DNA from: Ichthyophis bannanicus
Lineage: Eukaryota; Chordata; Amphibia; Gymnophiona; Ichthyophiidae
Direction: 5' to 3'
Length of the DNA: 64,000 nucleotides
Assembly (NCBI GenBank): GCA_033557465.1
Contig: CM066043.1
Coordinates: forward strand, 82,738,662 to 82,802,661
The notes beneath the pieces are model-generated. The model did not search any database. It saw only the letters and a list, made by a program, of their open reading frames with translations, and was not told the DNA's origin. Of the stretch, positions 42,043 to 53,120 are shown piece by piece. Both the position numbers and the translations under genes were made by a program. Every line of letters begins with the position of its first letter. The first letter of the stretch is position 1.

Positions 42043-43620
42043 TTAAATCCACTGTTCAATATCTGAGACTTGAAGCCATGCAATTTTGTGGGCACAAATG
42101 CATATTGCTAAAGCATCGAAGGTGGCCCTATTGACAAACTTCGATACATTTGGGCTATGCTTGATTAGGGTGAGATAGTCTGCCCTTTTGTTATCTGGGA
42201 AGAGAGGAGCAAAGGCATCGAGATCCCTGGACACCTCTTTGAGAAACATTCCCATGTAGAGCATATAGGAGTTAATCCTAGCAGAGAGCATGGATGCCTG
42301 GAAGTATCAACATCTAAGGCATCAAGGGTTCTTGATTCTCTACCTGGAGCATTAGAGGAGTGGGTCTTTGGCTTTTTAATTGGTGCATCGCCAATTCAAC
42401 CACCATAGAATGGTGGGGGAGCTGAGGTTTTTGGAAGCTGGGACACTCCAGTACCTGATACACGGTATCGAGTGTTGACTGTGGGGGGAGACCGTGAGAG
42501 GAGTCTCCCACATACGGAGTATAAAATCATGACTGGCAGAGTGGTTGCCCCTTTGGGTACTGTTGGGTATTGGAGGATCTCCAATTCTTCTGCCCTTGGC
42601 TCCTTCTCCGATGTTACCGTGATGGAGAGACCCTTGGTTAGGTCTCAAATGAATTCCTGGAAGAACATATCTTCCGGAGGCGACATGCACCGCTGTTGTC
42701 CAAAGGAAGGTCCTGGGAGCCCAAGGAATCTAGTGACACTGCATCCGAAGCACTGGAATCGGAATCGGAGGACTCAAAGTATTGACAAGTACAGTGTTCT
42801 CCCAAAGCTCGATGTCAGTACCAATGCTCCGAGGTATCGGCCTCAGTGAGCTGTTTGGGTTGGGTACCAATATTGGTGATGGTTTCAAGGGAGGGCACAG
42901 GTGGCAGCGATGTCAACGCCAACTGCATAAGCCCTGATGTCATGTTGGCAACTGGTGTCGATGTCGGTACCAGTTTTGACGGGCTGGTGCCTGGACCCAA
43001 GGGCTTTATAGGTACCTTGGCTGCCAGGAGAGCTGCTAAGGTTCGCTCAATGGCCAAAATGCACTGGTCCATCGAGGTTACCAATGCTTCAGTATCGGTC
43101 GTGGATACTTGTGCTACCGTCCCAGGGCATGGCACCAGCAGCTCTCCAGAGGTCGAGGCCTTGGGAGCATCCTAGAGCCCCTCTATGGCTTTGAAGAACA
43201 GGGTCTATCACGGGGATGTTTGGCAGGCTGATCAACCTCTTCTGCAACGCCCAAGGGATCTCGATGCTTAGAGCTAGATCTACCCCTGGAGGTTTTGTCC
43301 TGCTTCGATGCAAGCTGTGCTTAGACTTTGAGGATACCTAGGATCTATGAGAGGAGGATGAGGCCCTTGACAAAGTGGACACCAACGATACTGCATCAGA
43401 GGCAGAGTGTCCCAAATTTAGAAGCCTGGTTCTGTAGGCCTCTCCATGTTATTTTCTGACAGAGGGGACAATCTTTTGGTTGATGGTCTGGGCCGAGGCA
43501 TTTTGAACACCAGTTATGTGTGTCAGTCATTGAGATGGTGCTGGCACACTTAGAACATTTTTTTGAAACCACTAGCTAGTTTCTCCATGCCTTTGAAGGA
43601 TGGGAAGACATCATCAAGAC
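42043..43620 (-). pseudogene. DIRS-2 gag-like ORF1 remnants
   Basis: Blocks on the minus strand match DIRS-1 ORF1 in order: an AIERTLAALLAA motif (near 43045), FILRMWETPLTVSPHSQ (near 42490), and MLSARINSYMLYMGMFLKEV (42291). LGNIPCTGKNL continues below 42043. At least three frame changes occur. The protein is thought to be the structural or RNA-binding ORF1 of DIRS elements. Confidence 0.8.
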
Positions 43621-43842
43621 GCCCAAGTTTATGTTTTTTTAAGGGAAAACTAGAATTTAAAAGAAAAGAAAAAGGAAAATAAGGGAACCGATGATGTCTT
43701 CGATGGTGCTGGCATCAACAGGAACAAAACAAAAATAATCACTCAAAGGGTAGAAAATCCAAACACACTGAAAACCCCCCTTGATTATAAACTCTATCCC
43801 CTAACCAAAACCCCCCAAAAAATTTTTATGTCAAAAAAATGC

Positions 43843-43877
43843 CTGATGAAGGGCCAGGAGATATACTGGGCCTGAAA
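43843..43877 (+). ncRNA. hammerhead-like core, PLE-2 left end
   Basis: CTGATGA (43843-43849) is followed by AGGGCCAG (43850-43857), an 8-nt loop, CTGGGCCT (43866-43873) and GAAA (43874-43877). The two 8-mers pair with one mismatch, giving a long stem II exactly between the two conserved hammerhead core segments. Stem I and stem III are not clear, so it is probably a decayed ribozyme. Confidence 0.45.
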
Positions 43878-43964
43878 TACCACACATAAGTCATTTAAAA
43901 CTTTGGTGCCGTTATATAGACGGCATTTTTATGGTGTGGAAAGGACAGATAGAACAGTTAAATT

Positions 43965-45683
43965 TATTTATTTATTTAACATTTCTTCTATACCGCGCTA
44001 TTCAGATCAGTGCAGTGTACATTCAACATAACCTTATACAGTGCAATTGAGCCGCATTGTATTTACAGTGAACTGGAGTAATAACTTGGATATAATTAGG
44101 GGAAAACTATCTACATTTTATTTACACTGATGCATAATTTCTCTGGCTCAGGACTATTTGGGTTGGGAAAATTGGGCTGGCTATCCTTTTTCTTGCTGGG
44201 TATGTTTATCGGGGTGCTTTGGGTGTCTGGTCAGAGTGCTCATTGCCTGCTTTCTACAGCTGGTTTCAGGGTAGTATTTTATGAACAGATGATGCTTTAA
44301 CGCCTTTCTGAATTGGGCCAAGTTGGTGATGATTCAGATGTCTGTGGGGAGGGGATTCCAGGCTCTAGGTGCATATATCATGAAAGCCCTGTTGGCCATT
44401 ACCTTTGTGCATTTCGTCATTGCTTTTGGGATCACTAATGTGTTCATCATTGTGGACCTTCTGGCTCTATTATACGGTACGCTGTGAATCATCTTGCTGA
44501 AGGACGTGGGGGGCTGGTTGTTTAAGGCTTTGAAGGTCAGGACTAGGATCTTGTAATGGATTCTAGCCTGTATAGGTAACCAATGAAGTTTCTTCAAAAC
44601 TGGAGTTATACGGTCCATCCTTGATACTCCTGTTAGAACTCTCGCAGCAGTGTTCATCGTGAGCTGGAGCAGGCTTAGAGTTGCCTGGGGGAGTCCATGT
44701 AGGATTACATTAGCGTAATCGAAGTGTGGGATTATTAGGGCTTGGTAGATCGTTCGATAGTCGCTGAGGTCAAGCTGTGGTCGTAGATGTCGTAATGTCC
44801 GTATTTTATGGTATATTGTTTTTCACAATGTTTCTTATGTGTGTTTTCATGTCCAGCCATTGGTCCAGGGTAATACCAAGGTAGCGAATTGTAGGTTTGG
44901 TTTTCAGCTCTGCATTGTTGACTTTTAATGAGGCTGGCGGAGTGAAATCCTGGTTCCTCGTGATGAAGAGGACGTCCGTTTTGTTATGATTAATCCGTAG
45001 GTTTTGCATAAGGAGCCAGTCTGCGACTGCTTCAAAGCATCTTATTAGTGGGGAGAAATCTGGCTGGTCAGTCGTAAATGGTATGTATAGCAGGATATTG
45101 TCTGCATAAGCAAGACAGTTGACATTGAACGATTGGATCAAGGCACAGATGGGCTGCATATAAATGTTAAACATCAATGCAGATAGTGAGGATCCCTGCG
45201 GCACCCCCTGTTTTTGTAGAAATGGCTCTGAGGTCGTGGTGCCGGCCCTCACGTGTTGCCATCTGTTGGACAAGTAGGATTTGCACCATTTTAGTGCAGT
45301 GCCTTGTATCCCTTTTTCTCTGAGGCGTTGTATGAGTATCTCATGACTCACCGAGTCAAAAGCTGCTGCGATGTCCATGAAGATGAGGGCAAATCCTTGG
45401 CGAATGTTATCAATTCCAGAGACTAAGTTATTGAAAAGGGTGGTGAGGAGGGTTTCAACACTGTGTGCTTCCCTGAAACCGTGTTGGGATGGATCCAGCG
45501 GGGCTTTGGTGTAAATATGTTGTTGGATTTGTCGCTGGACTATCTTCGATTATTTTGGCAAGCAGGGGGATGCTTGAAATCGGTCTGTATGATTCCACTT
45601 TTGCTGGGTCCAGTCTGTTATTTTTCAGTAGTGGCCTGATTGATGTTTGTTTTAAGCTCTGTGGCTTAATGGTAGGGATAAAA
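43965..45683 (-). pseudogene. L2-like LINE with reverse transcriptase remnants
   Basis: On the minus strand: TSIRPLLKNNRLDP and ESYRPISSIPLLAKIIE (fingers, near 45650-45570), then a frame 45378-44806 with MDIAAAFDSVSHEILIQRL, GIQGTALKWCKSYLSN and GVPQGSSLSALMFNIYM. CLAYADNILLYI follows, where the catalytic YADD reads YADN. RYLGITLDQWLDMKTHI follows. A further frame (44657-44334) has ITPVLKKLHWLPIQARIHY and PRAWNPLP. The 3' tail ends near 43965 with TATAGAAGAAATG and AAATAAATAAATAAA. The first codons are lost at 45683, where PLE-2 resumes. Confidence 0.8.
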
Positions 45684-46405
45684 ATATAAAGTTTACACAC
45701 TCTTATAGCGTTGATAGCATGACATTTCTAGATGTATTGGTAAAAAGAGGGGATCAAGCATGGATCACTTCGGTCTATAGAAAGACTATAGACAAAAACA
45801 TGTTTTTACATTATAATAGTGCTCATCCTATACAATTAAGAGATAGCCTGCCCTTTTCACATTTTCTTAGATACAGAAGAAACTTCTCCGAAGATGACGA
45901 ATTTAACGTCCATTCGAAAATTTTAAAGAGCAATTTTCAGAAAAAGGGATACCCTAAACATGTTATTAATCATGCATACAAAAGGGCATTGTTTAATAAT
46001 CGTGACTTACTGATATATCCACACAAGAAGAAAGAGGTTGATAATCATCACATCAATTTTGTCACAAAGTATTCTCCCTATAGTTCCCAAATTAAACGCA
46101 TTTTGAAAAAACATATGAATGTTATAAACAGCATTCCAGGGTTAGAGGAGAGGAACATCCGCTGCGTTTGGCAACGACATAACATTTTTAAAGAAAAATT
46201 GAGTCCGGCGGTTCTAAGACCTTTATCAAATCGACCCGTGGACAGCTGTACTGGCCATAAAAGGTGTGGAGACTGTAAAATCTGTGACATTACTTTGGAA
46301 ATGATGGAATTCCAATACCATGGTAAATCATATCAACTAAAAAAGAAAACATCTTGTGGTTCGAGCTATGTAGTTTATTGCATTCAATGCCCGTGCCATT
46401 TACTA
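45684..46405 (+). pseudogene. PLE-2 reverse transcriptase C-terminal part and linker
   Basis: The frame reads FTHSYSVDSMTFLDVLVKRG, TSVYRKTIDKNMFLHYNSAH, FSHFLRYRRNFSEDD and KKGYPKHVINHAYKRA, colinear with PLE-1 after its YIDD motif. Linker cysteines appear in GHKRCGDCKICD and later CGSSYVVYCIQCPCHLL. An in-frame TAA at 46406-46408 interrupts the protein at the GIY-YIG core. Upstream catalytic motifs are absent. Confidence 0.85.
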
Positions 46406-46687
46406 TAAGTAGGAAAAACAATTCACCCTTTTAGAGTAAGAATGAGTGAACATCGAAGTAGATTGAATTGCAAGAAAAAGGAGGCGCCAATTGTGGGTCA
46501 CTGTGTAGAACAGAATCACAAGCTCATGGAGCTGCGGTGCTTTTGTATAGACCAAATTGATGCAGGATATAATGGAAAATCAAAAGATCAAACCCTACTA
46601 ATTCGGGAAAAAAGGTGGATATACACTTTGAAATCAGTAAGTCCGAATGGCTTAAATGCCCAAATAGATTGGAGCGTATGTGTATAA
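46406..46687 (+). pseudogene. PLE-2 GIY-YIG endonuclease, core Tyr codon is a stop
   Basis: After the TAA the same frame continues with VGKTIHPFRVRMSEHRSRLN, APIVGHCVEQNHKLMELRCF and REKRWIYTLKSVSPNGLN. These are the conserved R, EH and later motifs of PLE endonucleases. Position 46406-46408 lies where PLE-1 has the tyrosine of LLYVGKT, so the nonsense mutation removes a catalytic-core residue as well as truncating translation. Confidence 0.85.
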
Positions 46688-47403
46688 TTTATAATTAGAA
46701 GATCCGAAAGGTTTAAATACCCAATTAGATTGGAGTGGATGTGTATAAAGAAAGGAAGATGGATTTATTCATCAATTAGGAAAATTCTGCATATAAATGT
46801 ATGGACTAATTGTAGAAAGCATATATAACTGCTGATGCGTAGGAGCAATGATGACATGGGAACTGATCGGTGCAGAAGAAGGTATAGAATTGCTGATAAT
46901 GTGTGAACTGATCAGTTTAAATGCCCAGATTGGTTAGGAAGATTATATAAGACTGTTGATAATGCGTGACCTGATTAGTTAAGTAGAAATCATAAAATAA
47001 GTGGAGTGAAATGATCAACACTTTTAAAAGGTATGGACAACAGCTGATTCGCATGCACGGTGTCGGTTTGAGAAGCTGTTAAACCTTTGGAAAACTCAGA
47101 GATAGGAACAACTAAGCTATAATCTCGTGGTTAAAGAGTAGAGCTGAAGAACTTTGAGTTACTTTATAGTAAATGAAGCTCTGAAAAGTGACTACTTAAT
47201 TGATTTTGTTTAGCAGAGATAAGAACCAACAACGCATATTACGAAGGTAAAGAATACAACAATATAATAATGTTGGAGAGATAAGAACAAAAATTCAGGT
47301 TGTTAATGGTTAAAAAATTATGAATCTAGGAGATTGTGATCTACTAACAAGATCTTTATTCATTACGTTACCAGTGCCTGGAAAAGCGACTTGGAAAAGC
47401 AAA
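46688..47403. other. PLE-2 3' untranslated region
   Basis: AT-rich sequence without coding. A near-repeat occurs early: AATGCCCAAATAGATTGGAG (46657-46676) and a similar AATACCCAATTAGATTGGAG (46716-46735). It separates the PLE stop codon from the hammerhead-like end. Confidence 0.45.
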
Positions 47404-47462
47404 ACCCCTGAAGAAACTTCATAATGGTGAAACACAAAGGCGTCGAAATATGGCGTTGGGGA
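47404..47462 (+). ncRNA. hammerhead-like remnant, PLE-2 3' end
   Basis: ACCCC, CTGAAGA (a permitted variant of the CUGANGA core), GAAAC, then CGTTGGGGAT. The outer ACCCC and GGGGAT could form stem I around a GTT triplet, as in the motif at 5178. Stem II is weak and stem III is long or disordered. It is probably a decayed ribozyme. Confidence 0.35.
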
Positions 47463-47664
47463 TACCACACTAAAGTTAAGCACTGTTTTCTAATAAGCAC
47501 TGTTTTATAATCATGATCCAAGAAAATAATGTCTGTTCATAACAACATTAAGCGATGTTAGAAGGTCATTGATGCAAAAGGATGCATAAATGTCAGATGT
47601 GTTGAAGTCTGAATAGTGAGTCTGAGACCTTGCCGCTTATAACAAATTTGATTTTTTAATGAAC
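47463..47664. other. no feature seen
   Basis: Short unassigned stretch between the PLE-2 end and an L2-like tail. Confidence 0.3.
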
Positions 47665-47990
47665 AGCAGTTTATTTTATTTATTTATTTATTTGTGTGCT
47701 TTTCTATACCGCCTCTTCCAGAGATCAGGGGCGGTTTACAAGGAACTTAAAACAACAATATAGCAAAACAGTGCAATATTGCATTACATTAAACATTAGG
47801 TGAACATAAAACTAGATTACATAAGAACTAGGTTACATGGAAAACAATGTGTGGGTTATTAACATAAAAGGAAACATAAAACTATGTTACAAAGTTTAGA
47901 TCAACTGAAGTGATATAATATCACAATCTCACGGTTAATGTTAGAGCGCGTAAGGATTATATGTTTAACAGGGTAATCGCTCTAGAAAGT
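47665..47990 (-). mobile_element. L2-like LINE 3' tail
   Basis: Read on the minus strand it ends in GTAAACCGCCCCTGATCTC, AGGCGGTATAGAAAAGC and ATAAATAAATAAATAAAAT. This is the same tail type as 300-430 and 43965-44100. Its left side is joined directly to the truncated C-terminus of L1-B ORF2. No coding is left. Confidence 0.6.
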
Positions 47991-50900
47991 GACCATATAA
48001 TTTATTTGTCGAGTACGCTGCTATGCTATGCCTAAGCTGCAACCATTGGAAATAGCTGGACTCTGGGATGGAAAACTCTGCTCTTAAGGAGGCAAAATCC
48101 TTCCAACCATTTTCTCCCACAAGATGGCCTAACGTCCATACCCCACACTCTTGCCATTTTTTCCACGCTAGCTTCTTCCCTCTGATTTTGAATTGTGAGT
48201 TCCACCACAACGGGGTCCATCTAGAGGGCTGACTGTCTTTGCCTGCTAATTGTGCCAATTTTAAATAGGCATCTTGAGTAGCCCAAATCACTCTCCCCGC
48301 TGCTGCCTCCTCTGGATGCAACATACCTAGCATATGGGTCAGGGGATAAGGGGCAACTATACGGGATTCAACCTTGAGCCAACTTGGGCTTTGAACAAAG
48401 TCGTCTGTGTCTAGCCACACTGTCCCCTGCTTTAAAAGGAGGGCATGATGGTACCACTGAAAGTCAGGAAAGTGGACATCACCCTTTTCCTTAGGGGCTT
48501 TAAGTTTCTTGCTGGCTATTCTCGGTTGGGAACCGTTCCATAAGAAGTTCATAAGATTTCTCTCCAGATTTGCGTACATTTCTGCCGGCAGGGAGAAAGG
48601 AAGCATACCTAGTACTTGTTAATTTTGAGAGCCAAGACCATTTTAATTATTTCCAATCTATCCCACCAGGTGAAATGTAGAGGAGACCATGCCAAGGTCT
48701 TATTACGAATCATCTGGAATAGTTCTTCAATATTCGCTTGGATAGTGCGATCAATTGAGGCATTATACCAGGCTCCTAAATATTTGATGCTACCTGTCTC
48801 CCACCGGAAGGGGAATGCAGCCATTAATCCCGAATTTGAACAGATGTTAAGTGGAAAGGCTACTGACTTGGTCCAATTGATTTTATACCCTGAGATACTC
48901 GAGTAAGCACCTATTAGTGCCAAAATCTGTGGCACCTCTGAGGGCTGTGTGAACAGAAGGAGATCGTCGGTATACGCGGAAAGCTTCACTTGCATGTCTC
49001 CTAGGTTAAAGCCCTTTATATCTTTGTTTTGTCTAACTGCTATGGCCAAGGGTTCTAGCACCAGGTTAAAAAGTAGAGGGGAGAGGGGTCAGCCCTGTCT
49101 GGTTCCTCTATGCAGAGTAAAGGGGCAGTATAGAATGCCAATGGCAAACACTTGAGCGCTGGCTCTCGAGTATAATACACAAACCTTATTTATGAAACCC
49201 TCTCCTAGCCCAAACCATTTCAGAACAGAGAAAAGGAAAGGCCATTCTAATATTTCGAATGCTTTCTCTGCGTCTAGGGAGAGGGCAACATATGGGGAAT
49301 TATCCACTGAAGCCCTATCTAACAGATTGCATAATAATCTAGCATTATCTGACGTTGATCTGCCTGGTATAAAGCCACATTGGTCAGGGTGTACTAACTC
49401 CCCTATATTTTTAGCAAGCCTTCTCGCTAAGGCGCTCACATAGATTTTGTAATCTGCATTTAGTAGGGATATAGGTCTATAATTAATGACGCGATTGGGA
49501 TCTTTACCGGGCTTTTCTAAGAGAATTATCGTGGCTTCCGAAAAATTGCCTGTATGCCCCTGCCCATCTGCTAGCTCTTCATAGTATAACATTAAGAATG
49601 GGATCAACTCGTTGCTAAACACTTTGTATAATTTGGATGGTATCCCGTCTGCTTCTGCGGCTTTCCCCACCGCCATGGAGTTAATCGCCAAGAGAAGCTC
49701 CTTACTTGAGAAAGGCTCGCCTAGCCTCTTGGCTAGCTGCGCCTCCAATTTAGGCTGGGCCAACTTGTCCAAGAAGCTTGCAACGGCTTCTGAGTCCGCA
49801 TGCAACTCTGAGGAGTATAGTTTGTTATAGAATTTTGAAAATTCGTCCAAGATTTGATTGTTAATTGGCTAACCTTGTCTGGTTGTCGTCCAATATTGAG
49901 ACTATTCTCGATTTTTCTCCTTTCCCCCTTAGGGCACTCGCTAAGAGCTTGCTAGCTTTATTTTGTTCGACATGGTATCTGGCTGACTGTTTTAGCATTA
50001 CTTGTTCAACTTCTAAGCTTAGTATCTCTCGTTGTATTGGAATCTTAGGGGCTTGTTTACAAAGCCGCGGTAGTGGTTCACGATCGCGATCGCAGCCGCG
50101 GCCCCATTGAAATCAATGGGGCCGCGGCTCCGATTACGATCGCAAACCGCTACCGCGGCTTTGTAAACAAGCCCCTTAATCTTTGTAGCCTCAGTAAAAT
50201 ACCTGAGTTAGGGTGCTTAATCCACAGCTTCTCTCCTGCTTTAATTTGATTGTCTAAGGCTAGTAATTTGGCCTTTCTCCTTTTATTCTCCTTAATCTTA
50301 AAGCTAGTAATGGTTGCCCTGAGCGTGGCCTTGAAGGCCTCCCACCAGGTCCAGCAAGCAGTGTCGCCTAATTTGTTCATACAGAAATAGGATCTGATGG
50401 ATGACCTCAGTTCGTCCTGAAAAGAGGGCTCCGCTAGCCATGTTCTGTTGAACAACCAAGGTGGACTAGGCCTCTCTATGTCTTGAACCACAATTTTTAG
50501 CGTAATAGCTGCATGATCAGAGATACTCATGCCTAAGATATCTGCTTCACAGCTGTTTGATATTAGGGATCTAGAGATTAAAAAGAAATCGATCCGAGAG
50601 AAAGACTTATGCACTGGAGAGAAAAAAGGTGAAATCTTTGTCAATCGGGTGGAACAGTCTCCAAACATCTACTAGGCCACAATCTTCCATGAGGCCTGAG
50701 AGGGCACTACCCACACGAGAGGGCCTGTCAACTCTTCCTGGGTTGTGGTCCAGCAAAGGCTCCCTTACCGTGTTAAAATCGCCACCCATAATTGTTGGGG
50801 CCTCACTATCCATCTGTAGGGTACTATTTAAGGCGCGGAAGAAATCGGGGTCATCCCTATTGGGCCCATAGACATTTACAATTGAGAGTCTAAGCTTCCC

Positions 50901-51204
50901 AATAGTAATTAAAGACTTAGACCACCTCCCGTAGGTATCGTTGCTGGTACTTACAATCGTTACTCCCAATGATTTGCGCGCGAGTGTAGCCACGCCATTT
51001 TTCTTCTGGTCAGCTGGGGAGGAGCCAACCAACATATAGTGCTTATCCTCCAGCTTTCTAATCTCCTGCAAAGAAAGGTGGGTCTCCTAAAGCAGAATTA
51101 TATCTGCTTGTTGTCGGTTACAATATGTTAATATCTTCTTTCTTTTTATTGGTGTCTTCATACCCTTCACATTCAGAAATAAAAACTTCAACCCATTAGC
51201 CATA
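47965..51204 (-). pseudogene. L1-B ORF2 (endonuclease and reverse transcriptase)
   Basis: The sense strand from 51204 starts MANGLKFLFLNVKGMK, the L1 endonuclease opening. A stop replaces the residue before ETHLSL (near 51090). Next come VNVYGPNRDDPDFF and the catalytic GGDFNTVREPLLDHNPGR. After a frameshift near 50640, NSCEADILGMSISDHAAITL carries the SDH block. The RT shows INYRPISLLNADYKIYVSAL, HPDQCGFIPGRSTSDNARLL, LSLDAEKAFEILEW and SAYTDDLLLFTQP (YTDD at the catalytic site). A stop lies near 49085, and a frame break near 48607. A MITE sits at 50048-50175. The cysteine-containing C-terminal end is missing. Confidence 0.88.
50048..50175. mobile_element. 128-bp Harbinger-like MITE (in L1-B ORF2)
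   Basis: Palindromic element starting GGGGCTTGTTTACAAAGCCG and ending in its reverse complement. TTA lies directly outside both ends (50045-50047 and 50176-50178). The centre reads GGCCCCATTGAAATCAATGG. A 3-bp TWA duplication with G-rich termini fits PIF/Harbinger. It has no coding capacity and is the same length as the copy at 52291. Confidence 0.85.
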
Positions 51205-51661
51205 ATAGCTTAGAGAGATAATATCATTTGTTGCCTGTGATAAGCAGCGCTAACATTGTATCCCACATTCTTCCCCAGAGAACCTTCCCTTACCCCCCCA
51301 TCTCAACACATAACAACTTGGATGAGACAACGAGAGTATTCCAACATAGCGCAGCCTGGCCCCTGGGATATACTCCCAGTACAGAAATCTTTCTGCATCT
51401 CCTGTATCCAGGCAATCACAAACATATTGATCTGTGCACGTTGGCCCACAAGACCAAAATAGAAGAGTCATGGCACCTCTGTATCACCAGTTCCCCGATC
51501 CTCAGCCGGCCAAGTTAAATCTCTCTGTCCCAGACGGACCCACGATGATTAAATTACCAGGTGAACGACATGGCCTTCTGTGCATATAATGAAAATGTAT
51601 GTCGCCAGTCCGAGACTTTAAGTAACAAGCCCACAGGCCCCACCAGGCGGCTAACCAAGAA
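51205..51661. other. L1-B inter-ORF region
   Basis: About 460 bp between the ORF1 stop and ORF2 start of L1-B on the minus strand. The equivalent gap in L1-A1 is 13309-13737. Open frames on the plus strand here have no recognisable domain. Confidence 0.5.
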
Positions 51662-52665
51662 TCAAAACTGCCTCAGATTTAGCTTGATTGCATGAGTAGA
51701 GCTTTCTTGATCTTCTATATATGATGCAAGCGCTGCAGGATCTTCAAACGATTTAGTTACATTATTCAATGTTACTTTGAATTGTGCCAGATTGAATAGG
51801 CCATACCTTGGCTGTAATCGCTGAAGCCTTGGTCTCAAAGCGAGGAACTGCTTCCTTTTCTCGATGGTAGGCTTGCTGAAGTCTGGGTAGAAGATGACTT
51901 TCTGACCTTCATATTGGAGAGGATGGCAAGCTTTTGCTGCAGCAAGAATTTGGATGGCATGTTGATGCCTCAACATGCACAAGATCATCGGGCGTGGGTT
52001 CTTGGTTCGTTGGTTAGCTGTAGACGTTAGACGATGGGCCCTTTCAGTCTCCAATGGGCGGGAGAATTCGGTTTTCAATAGCTTTGGTATTAAGGTTTCC
52101 AGAAAACGAATAGGGTCTCCCCCTTCTGCTCCTTCTGCTATCCCAATAATGTGAATATTGTTGCGCCGTGCTCTATTATTCATATCCTCTATGCTCCTTT
52201 CAAGCCAGTCTATCTTGCGAGACACTTTTGGGAGTTGGGCGAAGCGATCCTCATGCTCCGCTACGGTCGCTTTTACTCTTTCAACTCTAAGGGGCTTGTT
52301 TACAAAGCCACGGTAGCGGTTCGCGATTGTTATCGGAGCCGCGGCCCCATTGATTTCAATGGGGCCGCGGCTCCAATAACGATCGCAAATCACTACCGTG
52401 GCTTTGTAAACAAGCCCCTAAGTGTTAACGATTGCATTTGAACACTTAGTTCTTTCAGGTCCGATTGCATTTCAGAGAGGGACTCACCATTAGAGTCTAC
52501 ACTGTTGCGGATCGCCCGCACTTCCCTCAGTATCTCTTGCATTCCCTCCACCGAATCTTGATGCGGCGCCATCTTATGTGGGGATAGCAGATCCTTCTTA
52601 GATCTTTTGGTACCAGACGATGCTGAATTTGCGAATTCCAAGTGAGTCTGTTTGCCCCCGGACAT
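51662..52665 (-). pseudogene. L1-B ORF1, frame broken by MITE
   Basis: ORF1 starts at 52665 (MSGGKQTHLEF, then KKDLLSPHKMAPHQDSVEGM) and encodes coiled-coil heptads on both sides of the MITE (EVRAIRNSVDSNGESLSEMQ; LPKVSRKIDWLERSIEDMNN). The RRM block RARRNNIHIIGIAEG and C-terminal PRPMILCMLRHQ, FYPDFSKPTIEKRKQFL and LRPRLQRLQPRYGLF follow. Apart from the 131 extra bases (MITE plus duplicated TAA), the reading frame is open to the stop at 51662. That would be a protein of about 290 residues, normal for the family. Confidence 0.85.
52291..52418. mobile_element. 128-bp Harbinger-like MITE (in L1-B ORF1)
   Basis: Same family as 50048-50175: GGGGCTTGTTTACAAAGCCA start, inverted end, and a GGCCCCATTGATTTCAATGG centre. 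TAA flanks both sides (52288-52290 and 52419-52421). It has a few substitutions relative to the other copy, so the two are not a recent tandem event. It interrupts the coiled-coil part of ORF1. Confidence 0.87.
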
Positions 52666-52789
52666 ATTCGTTATCCGCCCGATAGCTTTACGTCAAGCTG
52701 GGCACGTACGCTTGCTGAGATGATCAGGATTAACTGACTGGGCCCGGGAGAGATTCTCTTACACAGCCATGTTGGGACCTCGCCTCATA

Positions 52790-53120
52790 AGCATGGTTCT
52801 GACCTTGTACAACATTTACAGGCAAGAGGTTATCCTCTACAGTTGATTCAACAGGCTTATCGTAGGGCACAATTTAACCATCCTGAATGGTGGTCAACTG
52901 TACCAGAAATTGGGGAGGATATGATAGAACGGTCTAAAGTGGTGGGTGTTTTACCATTTATGAAGAATGCGGTACGGGTGACCAAAATAATAAAAAGACA
53001 TTGGCATGTTTTAGGTATTCATACTTGTTTTCAAAAGCTATTGATGATTGCATACCAGCGAGGACAGAAAATAGCGGTCTCCTTTCATACTGAAACAGAT
53101 AAAAATTTAGTGTTGAAATA
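52790..53120 (+). pseudogene. PLE-3 fragment (post-RT region)
   Basis: The frame reads LVQHLQARGYPLQLIQQAYR, AQFNHPEWWS, RVTKIIKRHWHVLGIHTCFQ and LLMIAYQRGQ. This aligns with PLE-1 from RGYPRHVIHKAYTKA through IIRREWHLVSS and LTIAHKRN, the stretch between the RT and the linker. No RT core or endonuclease is present. It stops at a TAG near 53119, where L1-like sequence begins. Confidence 0.7.

Larger units (their letters stand above)
37998..43760 (-). mobile_element. DIRS-2, defective DIRS element
   Basis: A minus-strand DIRS element colinear with DIRS-1. It holds gag remnants (42043-43620), RT and RNase H (38600-41300), a truncated tyrosine recombinase, and a 3'-side terminal repeat at 37998-38240. 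The recombinase core is deleted: at RFMRGL the sequence jumps directly into terminal-repeat DNA. The 5'-side terminal repeat is not visible near 43760. A 1.3-kb LTR-like insertion sits at 39655-40969. Many frameshifts and stops show that it is inactive. Confidence 0.85.
43780..47470 (+). mobile_element. PLE-2, Penelope-like element interrupted by L2-like LINE
   Basis: A terminal-repeat-like segment with a hammerhead-type core lies at 43800-43960. An L2-like LINE follows (43965-45683, minus strand). The plus-strand PLE coding region then runs 45684-46687, with ~0.7 kb of 3' sequence ending in another hammerhead-like motif at 47404. The upstream RT including YxDD is missing. Treating 43780-43960 as the left end of the same element is inference from order and motif type. 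Confidence 0.55.
47965..52700 (-). mobile_element. L1-B, L1-clade LINE with two MITE insertions
   Basis: A minus-strand L1 with ORF1 (52665-51662), a short inter-ORF segment, and ORF2 (51204 to about 47965) covering endonuclease, RT and part of the C-terminal region. Each ORF contains one 128-bp palindromic MITE. It is longer and more complete than the two L1-A copies, and its proteins are clearly different. The 3' end is replaced by an L2-like tail near 47990. I see no poly(A) or target duplication. Confidence 0.85.
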
